A stretch of 10,909 nt of DNA from Candidatus Aminicenantes bacterium UBA647 (GTDB taxonomy: Bacteria; Acidobacteriota; Aminicenantia; UBA2199): positions 1 through 10,909 of the forward strand of contig DBOL01000051.1 of assembly GCA_002299555.1 (NCBI GenBank), in the 5' to 3' direction. Positions 6,449 through 10,909 of the stretch are shown here, in pieces; positions within the stretch are counted from its first letter, which is position 1, and every line of letters starts with the position of its first letter. Below the pieces are notes generated by a model. The model saw nothing but the letters and a program-made list of their open reading frames with translations, ran no database searches and had not been told where the DNA came from. The translations under genes were made by a program, and so were the position numbers.

Positions 6449-6471
6449 ACAGGGGCATTAACTACCCCTGT
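6449..6471. terminator. GC-rich hairpin between convergent methyltransferase and peroxiredoxin genes
   Basis: ACAGGGG (6449-6455) and CCCCTGT (6465-6471) form a perfect 7-bp stem with a 9-nt loop, 5 nt after the methyltransferase stop and 18 nt before the peroxiredoxin stop. No T-run follows on either strand, so it is either a weak bidirectional terminator or an mRNA 3'-end stabiliser. Confidence 0.55.
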
Positions 6472-6489
6472 CCGTTGAAGGCGATTTGA

Positions 6490-7140
6490 CTATTTTTCCA
6501 GTGGTTTATGACAGAACCACCAGTCATAACACTCATAATCTTTTACTCTCTGCTCTGCAGTTTTAATATCTTTTGCAGGTGGAACAATAATCCTGTCTTT
6601 TATCAATTCATTATTAGGCCAATTAGCTGGAACAGCTCCCTGTTCATCTGATATCTGAAGAGCCTCGAGTGCACGGACTACTTCATCTATATTTCTTCCG
6701 ATCTCCTGGGGATAGTATAAAACCAGCCTTACTTTTCCTTCCGGATCGCCTATGAATACTGCACGAACTGTATTTGTACCTTTTCCAGGATGAAGCATAC
6801 CCAGTTTTAGTGCAATCGAATCATTTGCAGCAACTACGGGAAATTCTATATTAACATTCAGTTCATCCTTAATCCATTCAACCCATTTGATGTGTGAAAA
6901 AACCTGATCGACTGACATTCCGATAAGTTTGGTATCAAGTCTTTTGAAATCATCCATCCTTTTTTGAAAAGAGACGAATTCTGTTGTACATACTGGTGTG
7001 AAGTCAGCCGGATGACTGAACAGTACGAACCATTTGCCCTTGAGGTCTCCCGGGATATTCATCGGTCCGTGTGTTGTCTGAACTTCCAGTTCAGGGAAAT
7101 CATCTCCCAGTAAAGGCATGTTTAATTCTCTTTCTTCCAT
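6490..7140 (-). CDS. Peroxiredoxin, Prx6/archaeal AhpC type
   Basis: A 216-residue thiol peroxidase that reduces hydrogen peroxide and organic peroxides in the cytoplasm. The active-site motif HPADFTPVCTTEF contains the peroxidatic Cys51 with P44 and T48; the conserved Arg is R126 (NTVRAVFI). The C-terminal arm typical of Prx6-type enzymes is complete (PANWPNNELIKDRIIVPP). It ends in C204-Y-D-W-W-F-C210, like the two extra Cys of archaeal thioredoxin peroxidases (Aeropyrum C207 and C213), so a two-Cys mechanism with C210 or C204 is likely. The ATG at 7140 has AGGAG at 7147-7151, 6 nt upstream. It lies 60 bp downstream of the PerR-like gene on the same strand and has its own copy of the shared operator motif (7161-7178). 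Confidence 0.95.
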   Translation of the reverse strand: MEERELNMPLLGDDFPELEVQTTHGPMNIPGDLKGKWFVLFSHPADFTPVCTTEFVSFQKRMDDFKRLDTKLIGMSVDQVFSHIKWVEWIKDELNVNIEFPVVAANDSIALKLGMLHPGKGTNTVRAVFIGDPEGKVRLVLYYPQEIGRNIDEVVRALEALQISDEQGAVPANWPNNELIKDRIIVPPAKDIKTAEQRVKDYECYDWWFCHKPLEK

Positions 7141-7160
7141 TTTATTCTCCTTTTTTATGC

Positions 7161-7178
7161 TATTCGTAACGATTATTA
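7161..7178 (-). promoter_or_regulatory. Candidate PerR operator upstream of peroxiredoxin
   Basis: On the minus strand this reads TAATAATCGTTACGAATA. Its core TAATCGT-T-ACGAATA is a 7-1-7 inverted repeat with one mismatch per arm, the geometry of Fur/PerR boxes. It matches the motif in front of the regulator gene at 16 of 18 positions. It ends 20 nt before the peroxiredoxin start, just upstream of its Shine-Dalgarno site. I see no convincing -35/-10 pair here, so a local promoter is uncertain and co-transcription from perR is possible. Confidence 0.65.
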
Positions 7179-7200
7179 GTTAGAGCTACAAAAAAAAATA

Positions 7201-7608
7201 TTAACTGGCTCTCCTGCATGATATACAGATACCGTAAAACTCAATTTGATGATAGTTTATCGAAAAATCTGAGAGCTCCTCCGCTTTGTTCAAAATATCC
7301 TTACAGGCCGGAAGATTGATGTCTGTGATACTGTTACAGCTTTCGCAAATAAGGTGGTAATGATCTGACAAGTTTGCTTCAAACCTGTCAAAAGTGCTTC
7401 CGTACTGAATTTTTTTTACCTTTCCCATTTCCTGAAGTATGCCAAGATTCCTGTAAATTGTTCCGGGGCTGAGTTTTGGAAATTCTGATTTTAATTGGGA
7501 ATATAGCCAGTCTGCCGTAGGGTGAGAGTTTGTAGTCTTAAGGACTTCAAGAATTCTGTCCCTCTGAGCACTCTGTCTGTAATTCTCTGTTTTTTGTTTA
7601 GTGTCCAT
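7201..7608 (-). CDS. perR: Fur-family peroxide-responsive regulator (PerR-like)
   Basis: A 135-residue metal-dependent repressor. The winged helix lies at about 15-66, with the recognition helix in LSPGTIYRNLGIL (46-58). The structural zinc site is C88-x2-C91 and C128-x2-C131. Compared with Bacillus PerR, the regulatory ligands H37, H91, H93 and D104 correspond to H29, H83, H85 and D96; D85 is replaced by E77 (RFE). Keeping Asp at the D104 place favours PerR over Fur, since that Asp is known to matter for peroxide sensing. The peroxiredoxin next door agrees. It has a strong promoter (7631-7658) and an operator over the predicted start of transcription, implying autoregulation. The Shine-Dalgarno site is weak (GGAACGG inside the operator), so its own translation may be low. 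A nine-T run follows the stop. Fur or Zur identity is less likely. Confidence 0.87.
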   Translation of the reverse strand: MDTKQKTENYRQSAQRDRILEVLKTTNSHPTADWLYSQLKSEFPKLSPGTIYRNLGILQEMGKVKKIQYGSTFDRFEANLSDHYHLICESCNSITDINLPACKDILNKAEELSDFSINYHQIEFYGICISCRRAS

Positions 7609-7610
7609 GT

Positions 7611-7628
7611 TAATAACCGTTCCGAATA
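7611..7628 (+). promoter_or_regulatory. Candidate PerR operator over the perR transcription start
   Basis: TAATAACCGTTCCGAATA shares 16 of 18 bases with the copy before the peroxiredoxin gene (7161-7178, minus strand). It begins 2 bp downstream of the perR -10 box and ends 2 bp before the start codon, so binding would cover +1 and the ribosome site. Confidence 0.65.
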
Positions 7629-7630
7629 CT

Positions 7631-7658
7631 ATTATAACACAAAGTTTTATATTGTCAA
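7631..7658 (-). promoter_or_regulatory. Consensus sigma-70 promoter of perR
   Basis: On the minus strand a perfect TTGACA (7653-7658) and a perfect TATAAT (7631-7636) are separated by 16 bp. Transcription should begin near 7624, inside the candidate operator, giving a leader of about 16 nt. Confidence 0.8.
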
Positions 7659-7720
7659 AATTTAACGATATATCTTCCGCTGATTTTATTATCAGAAGGG
7701 TATTTTTTATTTACTCAACA

Positions 7721-8356
7721 TTATTCTTCTTTGTGACTTGCCATATCAATAATAACTGCAGCTGCAAGAATTATAAGATCGTCCTCATGAGCTCCTATCT
7801 CAACCATATAATTATCTCCGACTGTGCCCCACTTCTTTGATATCTGAGCAACCTTCCTCCCGTTACGGAAGAATGAATAGCGATGACTTATAAAATCTCC
7901 TCTGATGAGATAGTCATCTTCTCCCGGCAGATCAATAATGAATTTATCATTGAATGGTTTAAATTTTTTTATAACACGTGCCACAAGTTTTTTGTTGCTG
8001 TAGATCCTGTATTGTTTGTTGAGACTGAGAACCTTCTGTTTGATATAAAAAATTAATGACCCTTTTTCATCCATAAAACTAAGCCGGTCACCGATAGTGA
8101 GAAATTTTTCCTTCACAAAAAAAACAGGAATTCCCTGCTCGTCAGTTATAGTAAACTTGTCTCCAATTGACCAGAATTTTTGATCAATAAAATATACTTT
8201 TGCACTGAATAGCCTTGCGTTTTCCGGGGGGATGGTTTCTACGTCCCTATATGAATACCGGGCACAACCGGAAAGAATAAAAACCATACTTATAATAAGG
8301 ATTATCGGGAAGATCTTAAAAAATCGCACTGAATAGGAAAATTCCCTGTTACCCAT
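7721..8356 (-). CDS. LURP-one-related (LOR) domain lipoprotein, downstream copy
   Basis: A 211-residue protein. Residues 10-31 form a lipoprotein signal peptide ending in lipobox L-S-G-C31; the next residue is Ala, so no inner-membrane retention Asp. The rest (about 52-206) is a single LOR (DUF567, Tubby-like) barrel: repeated [YF]-x-[IV]-D / D-x-x-G strand pairs, QYRIYS (115-120), IRGDF (151-155), and the buried hydrophobic helix EDDLIILAAAVIIDM (191-205). It is about 42 % identical by eye to the upstream copy (about 65 of 154 aligned positions), with no gap needed. The open frame begins at GTG 8359, but AGGAGG (8363-8368) is 6 nt from ATG 8356 and only 3 from the GTG, so the ATG is preferred. 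It starts right after the upstream stop, so the two genes are translationally coupled. Function is unknown; the Tubby/scramblase-like fold suggests membrane-lipid binding. Confidence 0.85.
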   Translation of the reverse strand: MGNREFSYSVRFFKIFPIILIISMVFILSGCARYSYRDVETIPPENARLFSAKVYFIDQKFWSIGDKFTITDEQGIPVFFVKEKFLTIGDRLSFMDEKGSLIFYIKQKVLSLNKQYRIYSNKKLVARVIKKFKPFNDKFIIDLPGEDDYLIRGDFISHRYSFFRNGRKVAQISKKWGTVGDNYMVEIGAHEDDLIILAAAVIIDMASHKEE

Positions 8357-8359
8357 CAC

Positions 8360-9010
8360 TTACCTCCTGCGGAAACTATTATCCATATCAATTATTACGG
8401 ATGCAGCGAGAATGATCAGATTATCCTGGAAAGGGGATATCTCAATTCTGTACTTATCTGAGTAAGGTCTTCTCCTTTTTGAAATGCTGGCAATCTGACG
8501 TCCTTTGTAATAAAAAGAGTACAATCTGTTCCGGAAATCACCCCGGACAGTATAATCTTTTCCCCTTTTTGCATTAATATAAAACTTTTCATAACTTGAA
8601 GTTCTGCTTTTATAGACTTTTGCACGTAATTTCCCGTAACTGTATATTCTATACCTGTTTCGTGGTCCGGATACGGTTTTTGTGATGTAGAACAATTCTC
8701 TTCCTCTATGATCCAGCAGGGATATTCTCCTGCTCCTGGAAAAAAAATTACCTCTTATTGAGAATACGACCTGCCCTCGCTCATTTCTGATCGTAAAGCC
8801 TCCACCTCTGATAGCGGAGGTCTGATCCATGTAGTAAACAGTACCAGGTGATTGTCTATGCCCCGTCCTGCCCGATGAACCGGGATCTGCAGGATTTCCA
8901 TAAGGTAGGCTTAAACATCCGGTAAGGACGAATAGTGCACTTATCACTACTATTAACGAAATAATGAAACTTCCTCTGCCCGAACTAAGATAATCTCTTT
9001 TTGCTCTCAT
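8360..9010 (-). CDS. LURP-one-related (LOR) domain lipoprotein, upstream copy
   Basis: A 216-residue paralogue of the following gene. Lipoprotein signal peptide at about 12-32 with lipobox L-T-G-C32, followed by a Gly/Pro/Ser-rich linker (38-56) and the LOR domain (56-210): YYMDQ, FTIRNERGQVVF, LFYITK, NRYRIYS (118-124), VRGDF (155-159), and the core helix QDNLIILAASVIIDM (195-209). It is strikingly Arg-rich (KRRRPYSDKYR, ending FRRR), whereas its partner uses Lys and is less basic. An in-frame ATG at 9058 exists, but AAGGAGG (9016-9022) lies 5 nt before ATG 9010 and the promoter overlaps the upstream codons, so 9010 is the start. Its last two codons AGG-AGG form the Shine-Dalgarno site of the next gene. 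Likely anchored in the outer membrane; role unknown. Confidence 0.85.
   Translation of the reverse strand: MRAKRDYLSSGRGSFIISLIVVISALFVLTGCLSLPYGNPADPGSSGRTGHRQSPGTVYYMDQTSAIRGGGFTIRNERGQVVFSIRGNFFSRSRRISLLDHRGRELFYITKTVSGPRNRYRIYSYGKLRAKVYKSRTSSYEKFYINAKRGKDYTVRGDFRNRLYSFYYKGRQIASISKRRRPYSDKYRIEISPFQDNLIILAASVIIDMDNSFRRR
8363..8368 (-). promoter_or_regulatory. Ribosome binding site of the downstream LOR gene, inside the upstream LOR gene
   Basis: AGGAGG is read as the last two Arg codons before the TAA of the upstream gene and sits 6 nt before ATG 8356. Ribosomes finishing the first gene end at the site, which implies coupled translation. Confidence 0.75.
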
Positions 9011-9015
9011 TTTAT

Positions 9016-9022
9016 CCTCCTT
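9016..9022 (-). promoter_or_regulatory. Ribosome binding site that decides the upstream LOR start
   Basis: AAGGAGG on the minus strand, 5 nt before ATG 9010; the longer frame from 9058 has no Shine-Dalgarno site. Confidence 0.85.
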
Positions 9023-9035
9023 TGCTATGTTATCA

Positions 9036-9064
9036 ATTTTAAGCAATAATTTTTCCATTGTAAA
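9036..9064 (-). promoter_or_regulatory. Sigma-70-type promoter of the LOR operon
   Basis: On the minus strand TTTACA (9059-9064) and TAAAAT (9036-9041), each 5 of 6 consensus, are 17 bp apart. Transcription near 9029 would give an 18-nt leader with the AAGGAGG site. The rest of the gap up to 9122 shows nothing further. Confidence 0.6.
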
Positions 9065-9122
9065 TGATCAATATAAGTCCCGATTCTGTGACAATTCTAT
9101 TTATTTATATTTGTTGAAAGAT

Positions 9123-10316
9123 CTATTTAAACGATCTGTAGAATATTCTAAGGAAATCTCCCAATTTTGATGGTTCAAGCCACCTGGTAACAATTACTAT
9201 ATCATTAGCATAATCAATTAAAATGTAGTTACCACCGAATCCGGCTGCATAATATACTGACGGAGGAACTCCTTCCATCTTCCTGCCACCACCGCTGTTC
9301 AGCCACCACATATACCCGTATCCCGGGTTTGCAGCAGATGGGTTTTGTACATTTTTTATCCACTCTTTTGAGATCAATTGTTTCCCGGCCCAATTACCAT
9401 TTCGGAGGTATAAAAGTCCAAACCTGGCATGATCGAGTGTGTTTATAAATATCCCGCCTCCTGAATGTCCCCCTCCGCTGACAGACTGGACTTTGATCCC
9501 GTCAACATTGATCCATGAGTTGGAATATCCAAACCAACGCCATGATCGGGAAGCTCCGATCGGATCCATGATCTTCTCCTTAAGGATCACCGGAAGCGGT
9601 CTTCTCCAAACTTGCAGTAATGAATAGGAAAGGACGTTTACTCTGACATCGTTATATTTAAAAACACTTCCCGGAGTGTTGAATTCCCTCATTCGCCAGT
9701 CGTCTAATCCACCTTCCAAAGGTGGCCTGTCTGCCCAATCTTTCTTTCCGAACAGGATTCCCGACCAGTCAGATGATTGTGTCAGAAGGTTATCCCATGT
9801 GATTCCTGAATTATGTTCACCTTCAAAAGTTCCATCCCACACATATTCAGCGAGCTTATCGTTAACATCCTTTATAAGGCCGAGATCTACAGCAAGTCCA
9901 GCGATAGTTGAGAGATAGCTTTTAGTGACACTGAAGGTCATATCAACTCTGTTAATGTCTCCCCATTCAGATACTATATATCCACCCTTCAGGATAACTC
10001 CTGCAGGTCCGCCCCTTTTTTTCGTTGGTCCCACGATATTTATGTACGGTTCTCTGGAAAAGGATTTCAAAATCTCGACCCGCATATCGCGTGATCCTGA
10101 GTATTCATTCAACATGGCAAAATCGACAGCATCCTTTAATTTTAACGGAATGAATCCTGATCTGTCGGGAGATTCTCTTTCCCATTGCTTATTTCTCTCA
10201 GGATAATATTGTTTTTTTTGAGTTTTTGAATATGAAATACTGAAAGAGAGAAAAATTACCAGAATGAATATAATATTTTTTACTTTGTTATTATAACTTA
10301 GTTTAAATTTGCTCAT
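9123..10316 (-). CDS. Exported serine hydrolase, beta-lactamase/PBP class C fold
   Basis: A 397-residue protein with an N-terminal signal sequence (NKVKNIIFILVIFLSFSISYS, about 10-30), so exported. The catalytic S-x-x-K is S129-V-T-K132 in TFSVTKSYLSTIAG. The second motif is Y221-N-D in FKYNDVRVN where the family usually has Y-x-N, and the third (KTG/HxG) is replaced by AGFGGN (358-363). HSGGGIFIN (284-292) and YGYMWWLN are also typical of this family (COG1680). Members are esterases, amidases, D-aminopeptidases or peptidoglycan enzymes; the activity here is unknown. The frame opens at a TTG at 10361 with no Shine-Dalgarno site. A strong promoter ends 6 nt before ATG 10316, so I take that ATG and a leaderless mRNA. 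It lies upstream of the LOR operon on the same strand but 112 bp away, with a separate promoter. Confidence 0.87.
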   Translation of the reverse strand: MSKFKLSYNNKVKNIIFILVIFLSFSISYSKTQKKQYYPERNKQWERESPDRSGFIPLKLKDAVDFAMLNEYSGSRDMRVEILKSFSREPYINIVGPTKKRGGPAGVILKGGYIVSEWGDINRVDMTFSVTKSYLSTIAGLAVDLGLIKDVNDKLAEYVWDGTFEGEHNSGITWDNLLTQSSDWSGILFGKKDWADRPPLEGGLDDWRMREFNTPGSVFKYNDVRVNVLSYSLLQVWRRPLPVILKEKIMDPIGASRSWRWFGYSNSWINVDGIKVQSVSGGGHSGGGIFINTLDHARFGLLYLRNGNWAGKQLISKEWIKNVQNPSAANPGYGYMWWLNSGGGRKMEGVPPSVYYAAGFGGNYILIDYANDIVIVTRWLEPSKLGDFLRIFYRSFK

Positions 10317-10322
10317 ATCGGC

Positions 10323-10351
10323 ATCATAAATTACACAAAATTTAAAGTCAA
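10323..10351 (-). promoter_or_regulatory. Promoter of the serine hydrolase, predicted leaderless
   Basis: On the minus strand TTGACT (10346-10351) and TATGAT (10323-10328), each 5 of 6, are 17 bp apart. Only 6 nt separate the -10 from ATG 10316, so +1 falls on the A of the start codon. Confidence 0.6.
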
Positions 10352-10375
10352 TTTGAATCAATATTTTGAATTATT

Positions 10376-10405
10376 TTGTAAAACAAACAACTGCTGTTGT
10401 ATAAT
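10376..10405 (+). promoter_or_regulatory. Promoter of the small secreted protein gene
   Basis: TTGTAA (10376-10381, 4 of 6) and a perfect TATAAT (10400-10405), 18 bp apart; transcription near 10412, with GAGGTG (10425-10430) as ribosome site. It is divergent from the serine hydrolase promoter. Confidence 0.5.
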
Positions 10406-10434
10406 GCTAAAAAAAAACCATTAAGAGGTGGAGC

Positions 10435-10881
10435 ATGAAAAGAAGTCTATTTACATTAATGATCGTATTAACTTTGATCTTTGGATCGACAATGCTTGCA
10501 AAAGACTACAAAGAAGCAGTACCGATAATAAACCAGATGCAGCTTGCGATCGAAAAATTTATAGGAGGACTTGAAAAAGCAGATACAGCTCCGGAGATTG
10601 CTGCCGTAATCACTGAGTATATAAAAGATGTTAAAGTTTTTGCACCACTATTCAGAGTTATCCTGGATAAATATCCCGAACTTGAAGATGAGAAGACCCA
10701 TCCGGAAGCCCTTAAGCCTCAACTTGATAAAATAAAAGAGACGACTAAAAAGTTGATGAGACTTTACGGAAAGGTCGGTAAATATATGGGTGAACCGGAA
10801 GTAAAAAAAGCAATTGAAGAGCTGAAGGAAGCTTCCGCTGCATTAGATCCCCAAAAAGGAGAGAAAGAGGAAGAGAAATAA
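10435..10881 (+). CDS. Small secreted helical protein, unknown function
   Basis: A 148-residue protein I do not recognise. Residues 1-22 are a signal peptide (MKRSLFTLMIVLTLIFGS..., likely cut after MLA), so it is periplasmic or secreted; there is no lipobox Cys. The mature part has no Cys and is almost all predicted amphipathic helix: about 24-48, 52-83 (broken near 66-70), 90-117 and 119-137, with a charged tail ending in a run of Glu and Lys. This looks like a four-helix bundle. There is no CxxCH, so it is not a cytochrome c'. The start is supported by GAGGTG (10425-10430) and a TATAAT box. It is divergent from the serine hydrolase gene, with 118 bp shared between them, so common control is possible. 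Confidence 0.7.
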   Translation: MKRSLFTLMIVLTLIFGSTMLAKDYKEAVPIINQMQLAIEKFIGGLEKADTAPEIAAVITEYIKDVKVFAPLFRVILDKYPELEDEKTHPEALKPQLDKIKETTKKLMRLYGKVGKYMGEPEVKKAIEELKEASAALDPQKGEKEEEK

Positions 10882-10909
10882 TTCCAGATTTTTTTTTATT
10901 CTGATTTTT

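Noticed and set aside
7680..7708. Stem CTGAT/ATCAG followed by TATTTTTTATTT on the plus strand, like an intrinsic terminator.
   Set aside because: No plus-strand gene ends here; the stem is only 5 bp and the T-run is 7 nt away. On the minus strand, where the LOR operon ends, there is no T-run after the stem.
9011..9058. Sixteen-codon N-terminal extension of the upstream LOR gene from ATG 9058.
   Set aside because: No Shine-Dalgarno site before 9058, the -10 box lies within the extension, and AAGGAGG precedes ATG 9010 perfectly.
9439..10206. Three plus-strand open frames opposite the serine hydrolase gene.
   Set aside because: They are antisense to a well-supported coding region, with no ribosome sites or recognisable domains.
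10886..10909. CAGA ... TCTG with T-runs after the small secreted protein gene.
   Set aside because: The stem is only four base pairs, with the T-run inside the loop; the window ends before a real terminator could be judged.

Overview
This is an AT-rich bacterial window (by eye under 40 % G+C). Strong Shine-Dalgarno sites (AAGGAGG type), TATAAT -10 boxes and two lipobox proteins suggest a diderm bacterium. The oxygen-defence genes (superoxide reductase, a Prx6-type peroxiredoxin and a PerR-like regulator) point to an anaerobe or microaerophile. The SBBP-type beta-propeller followed by an InlB-like repeat and an Ig-like C-terminus, and the class II superoxide reductase, recall uncultured low-GC lineages such as Aminicenantia (Acidobacteriota) or spirochaete relatives. 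The sequence alone does not settle the phylum. I see no tRNA, rRNA, CRISPR array, insertion sequence or phage gene, and no gene-free stretch longer than 300 bases.

Layout: (1) positions 1-1536 (+) are the 3' part of a secreted beta-propeller protein whose start lies outside the window. (2) 1611-2081 (-) is a PaaI-type hotdog thioesterase; 2097-2204 (-) just upstream is a doubtful 35-codon ORF with a good Shine-Dalgarno site. (3) 2338-3414 (-) is an M29 aminopeptidase/NicX-like metalloenzyme, divergent from (4) 3549-4166 (+), an AAA_28-type P-loop protein. (5) 4299-4736 (+) is a rubredoxin-like/superoxide reductase fusion, convergent with (6) 4801-5556 (-), an exported metallo-beta-lactamase-fold hydrolase. 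(7) 5685-6443 (+) is an ICMT/PEMT-family membrane methyltransferase, convergent with (8) 6490-7140 (-), a peroxiredoxin, behind (9) 7201-7608 (-), a PerR/Fur regulator. (10) 7721-8356 and 8360-9010 (-) are two tandem LURP-one-related (LOR) lipoproteins. (11) 9123-10316 (-) is an exported serine hydrolase of the beta-lactamase/PBP fold, divergent from (12) 10435-10881 (+), a small secreted helical protein of unknown function.

The clearest functional unit is the perR-peroxiredoxin pair. The two upstream regions share an 18-bp motif that matches at 16 of 18 positions; one copy lies over the predicted transcription start of perR and the other just upstream of the peroxiredoxin Shine-Dalgarno site. 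It is a convincing candidate peroxide-responsive operator with autoregulation. Superoxide reductase makes peroxide and peroxiredoxin removes it, so the genes at 4299 and 6490 complement each other biochemically, although they are separate transcription units.

The least described element is the pair of translationally coupled LOR-domain lipoproteins. Their family is normally treated as soluble and intracellular; here both copies have lipoprotein signal peptides. The serine hydrolase next to them appears to be transcribed from a promoter that places +1 on the A of its ATG, i.e. a leaderless mRNA. Four start codons (MBL hydrolase, both LOR genes, serine hydrolase) are shifted inward from the longest open frame because of Shine-Dalgarno or promoter position.
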